A stretch of DNA of 5,614 nucleotides, from assembly GCA_905373565.1 (NCBI GenBank), contig CAJPTT010000174.1, forward strand, positions 1 to 5,614, written 5' to 3'. The DNA is from an uncultured Treponema sp. Lineage in GTDB: Bacteria; Spirochaetota; Spirochaetia; Treponematales; Treponemataceae. The notes under the pieces are model-generated. The model was not told where the DNA came from. It made no database searches and worked only from the letters and a program-made list of their open reading frames with translations. The translations under genes were made by a program, and so were the position numbers. Each line of letters starts with the position of its first letter. Positions within the stretch are counted from its first letter, which is position 1. Shown here piece by piece: positions 1 to 5,614 of this stretch.

Positions 1-953
1 TATCGAAGCATTTTATCGACTAGGATAAAAGCTTGCGGCGTCAGTGTTTCGAGCCTATCCTGCGGGGTGTGCATCCGCTGCCATGTCTGCGGAATAATAG
101 CGGCAAGCGGCGAATCAGGCGGAACGTGTGCATTGGTGATGATGCACCGTTGAAGCGCTTGAGCGGCGCTTTCGTTGGCGGATATTTCCATACCGGCCGA
201 CTTATTGCATTCGGCGGAATGCACATTACCCAATAAGTACTTCCCAGCCGGGTGGGGCATATACCGCATTAACAGCTCCGCTTCTGCTCTCGGCAATACG
301 GTGATGACCTGCGCGGTTAATCCGGCGGAAATAAGCCCCGCGTTGTCGCTGTAGGCAGTCGGCAGCGAAAGCCAGCGTCCCCTGCACGCGGCGTCGGCAT
401 AGATGCGGCAGCGCCGATGCAGAGCGGAAAGCGCCGCCGTTTTTCGTGTATCCCTGCCGTATATTCCGGACTCTGAAAGGATGAGCGTATCCCCGCTGCC
501 GCACATATCAAACACAAAGATGTCATCCTGCTGCATTGAAAGCGCACGCAGGCCTTGCCCCAAACGGTATGCGCCTTGGTTTTTAATGCCATCAGCCCCC
601 GCTTCCTCGCCGTCGGTAAAGATGATGCGGATGTTATGCGCATCCCGTTTTTGCAGCAGCGTTTGGGCAAACAGCAACAGCTGTACGCAGGCGGCGGAAT
701 TATCGTTTGCGCCCTGTGTACCGGCGGCGCGGTCATAATGCGCTATCAGCGTTTTCATCTTAAAACGGGGATTGTACGCGGATTGCCGGTAGGTAATAAC
801 AATGTGAGTTTTATCTTGAAGAGTAACGGTACGGTAGGGAATTCCTTGCGCTGCCAACCGTTCCGTTATAAAGGCGCGCCGGTCTGCCGCCGGTTCTAAA
901 AAAGCGTTGAAAAGAGGCGAAGCGATAATCGCTTGAGCTTGTTCAAGAGTCAC
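1..953 (-). CDS. M28-family zinc metallopeptidase (aminopeptidase-like), 3' end at window edge
   Basis: Reading leftward from a GTG at 953-951, 317 codons run without a stop to the window edge. The two bases left over read TA, so the next codon may well be a stop and the gene nearly complete. The co-catalytic two-zinc set of family M28 is visible in order: AHYD (H72, with D74 beside it), GANDNSAA (bridging D84), TDGEEAG (catalytic base E116, ligand E117), VFDMCG (D149) and the C-terminal MHTPQDRLE (H295). These are the positions seen in Aeromonas/Streptomyces-type aminopeptidases. No signal peptide or membrane segment is seen, so a cytosolic enzyme releasing amino acids or small units from peptides is inferred; exact specificity is unknown. 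The GTG is the only usual start between the pepF stop and the first zinc ligand that keeps a full N-terminus; it has no Shine-Dalgarno sequence. It lies 18 bp after pepF, in the same frame, so translational coupling is likely. Glutaminyl cyclase-like M28 relatives are a less likely alternative. Confidence 0.88.
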   Translation of the reverse strand, partial: MTLEQAQAIIASPLFNAFLEPAADRRAFITERLAAQGIPYRTVTLQDKTHIVITYRQSAYNPRFKMKTLIAHYDRAAGTQGANDNSAACVQLLLFAQTLLQKRDAHNIRIIFTDGEEAGADGIKNQGAYRLGQGLRALSMQQDDIFVFDMCGSGDTLILSESGIYGRDTRKTAALSALHRRCRIYADAACRGRWLSLPTAYSDNAGLISAGLTAQVITVLPRAEAELLMRYMPHPAGKYLLGNVHSAECNKSAGMEISANESAAQALQRCIITNAHVPPDSPLAAIIPQTWQRMHTPQDRLETLTPQAFILVDKMLR

Positions 954-971
954 GGCGGCAGAGCAATCGGA

Positions 972-2804
972 TTATAGAGCGGCTAAGGCTTTTTCAAGCT
1001 CGCTTACTAAGTGCGCAAAGTGCTTACAGGCTGCTTCAACCGGTTCGGGAGAAGCCATATCGACACCGGCAATCCGCAGCGACTCGATGGGATAGCGGGA
1101 ACCGCCGGAGGTTAAAAACTTAAAGTAATCCTCCCGCTCCGTTTTTCCGCCCGAGCATACCCGTTCGGCAAGGGCAAGCGATGCGGAAATACCGGTTGCG
1201 TATTTATACACATAGAACGAATTGTAAAAATGCGGGATACGCAAGCCTTCAAGATCGCTGCATTCCTCAAAGTGCATCGCAGGGCCGAAGTAAGCGGTCA
1301 ACAGTTTGCGGTACTCGCTGCGGAGATTCTCGATGGTAAGCGGCGTTCCCTCTTCAACAAGCTTATGCGTGATATGCTCGTATTCGGCAAACATTGTCTG
1401 GCGGTAAAGCGTCGCGAGGATATCGCTTACGCGAATACTCAGCAGGTATGCCCGCATTTTGGGATCGCTCGTGTTTTTCAGCATGGAGCGGAACAACAGT
1501 TCCTCGTTAAAGGTTGAGGCAACCTCCGCTTCAAAAATCGTGTAGTTGTAGCTTAAAAACGGATTGTTCCGCACTGAATACCACGAGTGCATGGAATGCC
1601 CGCCTTCGTGCACAAGGGTGAATACATCCCGGATAACGTCTTCTTTATAGTTGACCATGATATACGGATCGCCTTCAAAGCCGCCCCACGAAAAAGCGCC
1701 CGAACGCTTGCCCTTATTTTCGTACCGGTCAACCCACCCGCCGAGTAATCCGTTCCGCAGCGTGGTAACATATTCATCGCCGAGCGGTTGTAACGCTTCG
1801 GTAATCATATCGACGGCTTCGTTGTACGGAGTGTGCCGCCGCACTTCGCTCACCAACGGAACATACACATCGTAGTGCCGCAACTCATCAAGTTTGAGTG
1901 ATTTTTGCATAAGCGCATAAAAATGATGCAGCGGCTCCAAGTTTTTCCGGATTGTGCTGATAAGGTTGTCGTATACTTCCGTCGGCACCTTATCGGGATA
2001 GAGCGCTTGTTCACGAGCGGAACCGTATCCGCGGATACGGGCAAGCGCGATATTTTGCTGCACTTGACCGGTGTACAAAGATGCTATCGTATTTTTGTAC
2101 GTGTCGAACGTGCCGTAAAATTGCATATACGCTTGCTTACGGATATTCCGGTCGGGATTGATTAAGAACTGCGAATATGAAGATTGCGTAAGTTCTTTCG
2201 CGCCGTCGGGAGTTTCAATCGAACCGAAACGGAAGTCTACATTCGTAAGCGTCGAGAAGCTGCGGCGTTCGACATCCTGCGATTCGGCTAAAAGCGACAG
2301 AAGCTTTTCTTCTTTCTCGCTCAATGTATGAGCCTTTAATCTAATCAGTTTTTCGATAAAGACTTTGTACGGAGCAAAAGCAGCTCCGGTCTTTCCGGCA
2401 GGATCGAGCCAGCTGCGGATGTTCTGTTCGGGAATCTCCAGCAAGGCGGGCATAAACCAACTGGTTTCGGAAGCAAGTTCCGTGTCGGCCATCATCGCGA
2501 GGGAAACCCGTTCGATGTTTTTAGGATCGCTTTCATCCACCGACTTCATCAAAAAGGCATAATGGCTTGTCTTTTCCGAAATACGGGACGCCGCTTCCAC
2601 CGCCTGTAAACAGCCGAGTACTGTTTCGGCAGTCAGTGTATCAGGTGCGGCAAAGGCGGTTTTGTAGGTTAATACGCGGTCTTTTGCGGCGGTAATGTCT
2701 TTCAGTGAGGCATTCCAGTCCGCATCATTTGTAAAAAGTTTGCTTAAATCCCATTGGTCGCTTTTTGCGACCTCCGAGCGGAGGGGTACCGTTGAGTTTT
2801 TCAT
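972..2804 (-). CDS. pepF: Oligoendopeptidase F (M3B zinc metallopeptidase)
   Basis: A cytosolic zinc endopeptidase that cuts short oligopeptides, part of intracellular peptide turnover and nutrition. The 610 residues match the usual PepF length of about 600. With numbering from the ATG at 2804, the N-terminal QWDLSKLF block (about 17-24) and a helical N-domain come first. The M3 catalytic domain follows from about residue 195, with a GAFSWGG/PYIMVNY substrate-side block (369-386), HEGGH (399-403; zinc ligands H399 and H403, catalytic E400) and the third ligand E427 in EAEVASTFNE. The C-terminal FYVYKYATG (530-538) and the SGGSRYPIESLRIAGVDM block are family signatures. A TTG five codons upstream (2819) would also extend the frame. 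The ATG is preferred because the -10 box of the best promoter overlaps the TTG and predicts transcription from the A of the ATG. There is no Shine-Dalgarno sequence. It is the first gene of an operon with the M28 peptidase and diverges from the MFS gene. It appears intact. Confidence 0.96.
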   Translation of the reverse strand: MKNSTVPLRSEVAKSDQWDLSKLFTNDADWNASLKDITAAKDRVLTYKTAFAAPDTLTAETVLGCLQAVEAASRISEKTSHYAFLMKSVDESDPKNIERVSLAMMADTELASETSWFMPALLEIPEQNIRSWLDPAGKTGAAFAPYKVFIEKLIRLKAHTLSEKEEKLLSLLAESQDVERRSFSTLTNVDFRFGSIETPDGAKELTQSSYSQFLINPDRNIRKQAYMQFYGTFDTYKNTIASLYTGQVQQNIALARIRGYGSAREQALYPDKVPTEVYDNLISTIRKNLEPLHHFYALMQKSLKLDELRHYDVYVPLVSEVRRHTPYNEAVDMITEALQPLGDEYVTTLRNGLLGGWVDRYENKGKRSGAFSWGGFEGDPYIMVNYKEDVIRDVFTLVHEGGHSMHSWYSVRNNPFLSYNYTIFEAEVASTFNEELLFRSMLKNTSDPKMRAYLLSIRVSDILATLYRQTMFAEYEHITHKLVEEGTPLTIENLRSEYRKLLTAYFGPAMHFEECSDLEGLRIPHFYNSFYVYKYATGISASLALAERVCSGGKTEREDYFKFLTSGGSRYPIESLRIAGVDMASPEPVEAACKHFAHLVSELEKALAAL

Positions 2805-2827
2805 ACGTTCACTATACAATATGGCCG
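2792..2827 (+). promoter_or_regulatory. Predicted sigma70-type promoter of the MFS-HEAT gene (leaderless)
   Basis: A -35 box TTGAGT (2792-2797) is followed after 17 bp by a -10 box TACAAT (2815-2820). The expected transcription start is about 2827-2828, at or one base before the ATG at 2828, so the mRNA would have essentially no leader. This fits the absence of any Shine-Dalgarno sequence there. The -35 box sits within the first codons of pepF. An out-of-frame ATG at 2821, opening a four-codon frame, would lie outside this transcript. It overlaps the minus-strand promoter almost completely. Confidence 0.5.
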
Positions 2828-2839
2828 ATGAATGAGCAA
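2804..2839 (-). promoter_or_regulatory. Predicted sigma70-type promoter of pepF-M28 operon (leaderless)
   Basis: Read on the minus strand, a -35 box TTGCTC (2839-2834) is followed after exactly 17 bp by a -10 box TATAGT (2816-2811). Six bases then separate the -10 box from position 2804, which is the A of the pepF ATG. The -35 box lies inside codons 3-4 of the divergent MFS gene. The -10 box shares two base pairs (2815-2816) with the -10 box of the opposite promoter, so polymerase binding at the two should be mutually exclusive. This is a consensus match only, with no experimental support. Confidence 0.55.
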
Positions 2840-5083
2840 CTGTCGGCCTATAAAATTAAACAAGGGCGGCGAATCTACGACATTTACAATATCTTCAATT
2901 CTTTTTCTTTTGCGCTTGTTACCGGCAATACGGTTACTCTTTATGCGCTCTTTTTAAAAGCTAACACAACGGTAGTCGGTTTACTGACTGCGTTTATGTA
3001 TCTTTCGTTTTTTGCCATTCCGCTTGGTAAATTGATGGTGATGCGTTTCAGCATTATGCAGACATTCGGCAGTACATGGCTTTTGCGTACCGCCTCGCTG
3101 CTGCCGCTGCTTGCCATCCCGTTTCTTGTCTCTGCAGGACACGATCAGTATGCGCTCTATTGTCTATTGCTTGCGGTAGGGCTGTTCAATTTTTTCCGCG
3201 GCGTCGGAATGATTGCCAATAATCCCGTTATCAGAATCCTTGCCCCCGGGAAAGACCGCAGCTCGTATATCGTGCGTCTTTCCTTAATCAACAATCTTGC
3301 AGCATTACTCGCCACTGTTTTGCTTGCGTGGCTTTTACGGATGGATTCTTCGGTACGCAGTTATAACCTCGCGAGTATGATCGGTATACTGCTTGGCTTT
3401 ATCGCCTCTATCCTGCTGTTTAGAATACCGGAACCGGAGTCCGCAAAGCCGAACCGTCAAAAGCGGAAAGACATCACAACCCCGCGCCAAGGTTCCACTT
3501 TCTTGAGGCATATTCGGGATGCCTTTAAAGATGCAAACTTTAGACGGTTCGTGTTGGCCTTCTTTATTATCAGTCTCGGTATTGCGATGATCCGCCCGTT
3601 TATCATTGTGTATGCAAAAGAGGTTTACAGTAGACGAGACAGCGCTGCGACCATCTTATCCGTGTACTCACTTGTAGGCGCACTCAGCGTCGGGCTTTTA
3701 ATGCATCTGATTATCGACCGCATCGGCGCTAAACCGATCTTTATCATTTTCAGCGCAATCAGCGCCCTTTCGTTAATACCGGCTTTCTTTGCGCCGGGAC
3801 TTGCAAGCGCCGGTATACTCAGTACCGTTTTTCTCATCTTATTTACGATGATCAGCAATGTCGGTTTTGTCGGGCAGGATAATTCGTCGCAAGCATATTT
3901 CTTCGCGATGGTGCCGGAAGAGGCGCTGATGGATTTAAGTATGCTCTATTACTTTATCCTTGCGATTACCGGCGGCGCAGGTTCCATCCTCGGCGGAACG
4001 ATACTCGACCTTTTGCGGGTGCAAGGTTTTTCCTACCTGCAATCGTATCAAATATTTTTCTTGATAGTTATCGCCATTATCGCAATTGGTATCGTATTCC
4101 AACGCAAGCTCTTGAACCTCGGTAGTTACCGCGTGTTTGAAACGCTTGCCGTGCTCTTTTCTCCCCGCGATATGAAAGCGCTCAACCTTCTGCACAAATT
4201 AGACCGAAGCGAGACTATCGAAACCGAGGAGAAAATCCTCAACGAACTCGGCGAAATTGCTTCATCGGTATCCTGCGATCAGCTGCTGCATTACCTTGAA
4301 TCTCCGCGGTTTACGATTCGGATGAACGCATTACGGGCGCTCTATTCGATGAATACCATCAATGCAAAAGTGCGCGATGTAGTGTTGAAAGAGCTTGAAC
4401 AGGGGGCGTTTACCACAGCGCCGCTCGCTGCGCGGATACTCGCCAAATTCAATGTGCAGCAGGCGGTTACCCCGTTACGGGCAGCGCTCGACAGCGACGA
4501 CTACTATCTTGCCGGAGAAGCGATGGTCGCCCTTGCCCGGCTGAACGACAGTTATAGCCAGCCTAAAATCGGCACCATACTTTCCCAAGCGGAAAACCCC
4601 GCACTGATACTGAAAGGCATACGCGCGCTGGAGCTTTTTAATGCCGATAATTCCCCTATGTTTATTCTGGATATTCTCCGCAGAGACAGCGTTCCGCCCT
4701 ATATCGAAAACGAAGCGCTGCTTGCACTAGCGTCATTGATGGGTATCCAAAATGACTTTTATTATATGTTTGAAAAATACCGGAACGAAAAACAATCGCC
4801 GTCTATTCTTTTCATCGATATACTCGATGAAATTTTTGAAACGAAAAAAACAAGCGATCCCGTGCTGAAAAAGACCATCATCGATTTTATCCAAGACTAC
4901 CAATACGATGAAGCCTTTGTACGCTGGCTCATCGGATTCGGCAAAAACAAATTGGGTATACGGTCGGCTCTGCTTGTGGCCGTTGCTCTTGATATCGGCT
5001 TAATTCATCGGGAAGCATTCCGGTTCTTCTTGTCATTTTGGGCTATCTCCTTATTCAAAAAACCGGAACTTGCGGAACGGTAG
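2828..5083 (+). CDS. MFS transporter fused to a C-terminal HEAT-like repeat domain
   Basis: A 751-residue inner-membrane protein. Residues about 18-425 hold twelve hydrophobic segments (near 18-42, 47-70, 84-103, 107-130, 149-170, 180-200, then 240-262, 275-295, 303-325, 328-350, 370-392, 405-425). They are split six plus six by a basic cytosolic loop (about 200-238, with NRQKRKD), the usual MFS layout. A motif-A-like DRIGAKP (297-303) lies between segments 8 and 9; the equivalent in the N-half is degenerate. Residues about 445-720 are soluble and made of paired amphipathic helices of HEAT/PBS-lyase type, for example around IRMNALRALYSM and LAGEAMVALARLND. A hydrophobic helix with FFLSFWAISLF lies near the end. 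Ordinary MFS carriers are about 400-450 residues, so some 300 are extra. The ATG at 2828 is preferred over a TTG at 2765, which lies inside divergent pepF and upstream of the predicted promoter. The substrate is unknown; divergence from two peptidases hints at peptide or amino-acid related solutes, which is only inference. Confidence 0.88.
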   Translation: MNEQLSAYKIKQGRRIYDIYNIFNSFSFALVTGNTVTLYALFLKANTTVVGLLTAFMYLSFFAIPLGKLMVMRFSIMQTFGSTWLLRTASLLPLLAIPFLVSAGHDQYALYCLLLAVGLFNFFRGVGMIANNPVIRILAPGKDRSSYIVRLSLINNLAALLATVLLAWLLRMDSSVRSYNLASMIGILLGFIASILLFRIPEPESAKPNRQKRKDITTPRQGSTFLRHIRDAFKDANFRRFVLAFFIISLGIAMIRPFIIVYAKEVYSRRDSAATILSVYSLVGALSVGLLMHLIIDRIGAKPIFIIFSAISALSLIPAFFAPGLASAGILSTVFLILFTMISNVGFVGQDNSSQAYFFAMVPEEALMDLSMLYYFILAITGGAGSILGGTILDLLRVQGFSYLQSYQIFFLIVIAIIAIGIVFQRKLLNLGSYRVFETLAVLFSPRDMKALNLLHKLDRSETIETEEKILNELGEIASSVSCDQLLHYLESPRFTIRMNALRALYSMNTINAKVRDVVLKELEQGAFTTAPLAARILAKFNVQQAVTPLRAALDSDDYYLAGEAMVALARLNDSYSQPKIGTILSQAENPALILKGIRALELFNADNSPMFILDILRRDSVPPYIENEALLALASLMGIQNDFYYMFEKYRNEKQSPSILFIDILDEIFETKKTSDPVLKKTIIDFIQDYQYDEAFVRWLIGFGKNKLGIRSALLVAVALDIGLIHREAFRFFLSFWAISLFKKPELAER

Positions 5084-5112
5084 AAGAATGGAAACAAATT
5101 TTTTTCCACAAC

Positions 5113-5121
5113 GGAGGTGAT
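5113..5121 (+). promoter_or_regulatory. Orphan perfect Shine-Dalgarno sequence
   Basis: GGAGGTGAT matches nine consecutive bases of the complement of the conserved 16S rRNA 3' end, yet no ATG, GTG or TTG follows at usable spacing. The next plus-strand ATG, at 5167, is too far away and opens only a short frame antisense to the RloB-like gene. It lies 30 bp after the MFS-HEAT stop, where a second operon gene would normally begin. It may be a remnant of a native gene displaced when the AT-rich segment arrived, or it may be chance. Confidence 0.4.
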
Positions 5122-5134
5122 AATCCTTATACCT
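5115..5134. repeat. Small imperfect inverted repeat (possible hairpin)
   Basis: AGGT plus ATAA (5115-5118 and 5120-5123, with one bulged G) can pair with TTAT plus ACCT (5127-5134) around a three-base loop TCC. That gives eight pairs, five of them A-T. No T-run follows on either strand, so it is not a standard intrinsic terminator. It would partly mask the Shine-Dalgarno sequence it overlaps. It ends four bases beyond the RloB-like stop codon. Its role, if any, is unknown. Confidence 0.25.
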
Positions 5135-5137
5135 AAT

Positions 5138-5614
5138 TTATCTATAACTTCTCAATTCTTCTATAAATGCCCCAATATTTGAACCTATTTTGTCTTTTAA
5201 ATCAGGCAGAGCTTCGCAAAATTCTTTTTCATTTTTAATTGCTTTATTAATATTATGTACGAGGCTTTCGGCATCATATCTATTTTTCTTATATTTACAA
5301 AGTCTTTTTCTTAATTCATTTGATAAATATCTAATAGATGATTTTGAGCCGGAATTAATCTTTTCATTCTTTCTAATCTTTTCAACATCTAAGTTTACAA
5401 CATCGTCAAAATGAAGCAACAACCAAAATTCAAAACTAGGATTTGAAATTAGGAATCTAAAACCTTTTTTTTGGCATGTATTATAAACCTCATCAAATTG
5501 AGAAGCCGTAAAAGATTCTGCATCTCTATCAACGACTAAACATAAAAAATCAATTTCTTTGTCAAAAGTAATATTATAATTTTTAAGCATTTCTTCTACA
5601 TTATTCATTATGAT
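5138..5614 (-). CDS. RloB-family protein (predicted defence-associated), 5' end beyond window
   Basis: The leftward frame ends at a TAA (5140-5138) and is still open at the right edge. Two codons precede an in-frame ATG at 5608, with no stop and no visible Shine-Dalgarno sequence in those six bases. From that Met there are 156 residues. VVDRD (25-29) and SNPSFEFWLLLHF (55-67) match the core signatures of RloB-like proteins, as does the closing GSNIGAFIEEL (142-152). Family members are usually about 200-230 residues and begin with a Toprim-like EGxTE...Y block that is missing here. The ATG is therefore probably internal and the real start lies off the window. RloB is found with an AAA ATPase (RloA type) in or near restriction-modification loci and is a predicted anti-phage nuclease partner; its biochemistry is poorly known. 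The gene is about 27% GC against roughly half in its neighbours, is convergent with the MFS gene, and looks horizontally acquired. A 5'-truncated remnant is the alternative. Confidence 0.75.
   Translation of the reverse strand: MIMNNVEEMLKNYNITFDKEIDFLCLVVDRDAESFTASQFDEVYNTCQKKGFRFLISNPSFEFWLLLHFDDVVNLDVEKIRKNEKINSGSKSSIRYLSNELRKRLCKYKKNRYDAESLVHNINKAIKNEKEFCEALPDLKDKIGSNIGAFIEELRSYR

Larger units (their letters stand above)
5084..5137. other. Convergent intergenic spacer at a composition boundary
   Basis: This short gap lies between the stops of the rightward MFS-HEAT gene and the leftward RloB-like gene. It holds a T-run (5099-5105) flanked by a weak six-base inverted repeat (TGGAAA 5089-5094, TTTCCA 5103-5108), an orphan Shine-Dalgarno sequence and a second small inverted repeat. 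No strong GC-rich stem followed by a T-run is seen on either strand, so how the two convergent transcripts end is unclear. Base composition falls from roughly half GC on the left to about 27% on the right of it. Confidence 0.6.

Noticed and set aside
33..899. Several open frames of 60-140 codons on both strands in the first 900 bases
   Set aside because: They lie antisense to, or in other frames of, the continuous M28 frame (1-953 minus), whose motifs explain the whole stretch. None has a recognisable domain; one minus-strand frame merely overlaps part of the peptidase out of frame.
1230..2562. Plus-strand and alternate minus-strand frames inside pepF
   Set aside because: They are shadows of a gene whose family signatures run its full length. 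None has a ribosome binding site or a recognisable product.
2765..2827. Upstream TTG start adding 21 residues to the MFS protein
   Set aside because: The extension is antisense to pepF's N-terminus and lies before the predicted transcription start. The ATG at 2828 leads directly into a normal MFS N-terminus.
2821..2835. Four-codon frame (MADE) overlapping the MFS start, a possible leader peptide
   Set aside because: It is too short to mean much, has no ribosome binding site, and its ATG would lie outside the predicted transcript.
5089..5108. TGGAAA/TTTCCA inverted repeat with a T-run as a terminator of the MFS-HEAT gene
   Set aside because: The six-pair stem has only two G-C pairs, and the T-run lies in the loop and the 3' arm instead of after the stem. 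It does not fit an intrinsic terminator.
5167..5414. Short plus-strand frames antisense to the RloB-like gene, including one beginning 46 bp after the orphan Shine-Dalgarno sequence
   Set aside because: Spacing is far too long for that site, codon content is low-complexity AT-rich shadow, and the minus-strand frame carries the family motifs.
1..5614. CRISPR arrays, tRNA/rRNA genes, transposase or insertion-sequence ends
   Set aside because: I read both strands for regularly spaced repeats, tRNA-like cloverleaf patterns and terminal inverted repeats and saw none. The coding regions account for nearly all of the window.

Overview
The window looks like chromosomal DNA of a spirochaete, most likely a Treponema. 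This rests on general resemblance of the PepF and MFS proteins to treponemal proteins and on a near-50% GC core. It is from memory, with no search behind it; a moderate-GC oral species (vincentii/medium-like) is only a guess.

Layout, left to right. Positions 1-953 (minus) hold an M28-family zinc metallopeptidase. It starts at a GTG and runs, uninterrupted and with all catalytic residues, to the left edge. Positions 972-2804 (minus) hold pepF (oligoendopeptidase F, M3B family), whose stop lies 18 bp before the M28 start, so the two form one leftward operon. Diverging from pepF, 2828-5083 (plus) encodes a 751-residue protein made of a 12-segment MFS transporter and a C-terminal HEAT-like domain of about 300 residues. 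Only 23 bp separate the two divergent start codons. In this gap two sigma70-type promoters overlap back to back, and each would start transcription at or one base before its start codon, so both mRNAs are predicted to be leaderless.

Past the transporter, base composition changes abruptly. A 54-bp spacer (5084-5137) carries a perfect but orphan Shine-Dalgarno sequence and a small inverted repeat. Then comes a convergent, very AT-rich gene (about 27% GC by hand count over 5161-5580) for an RloB-family protein, cut at its 5' end by the window edge. RloB proteins usually accompany an AAA ATPase in predicted anti-phage modules, so the right edge probably enters a horizontally acquired defence island.

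Working model: PepF cuts cytosolic oligopeptides and the M28 enzyme finishes or complements this with amino- or dipeptidase activity. The MFS-HEAT protein shares the control region with them and may move a related solute, but its substrate cannot be read from sequence. There are no rRNA, tRNA, CRISPR or transposase genes, and no convincing intrinsic terminator, in the window. The only stretch without a gene is the 54-bp spacer.
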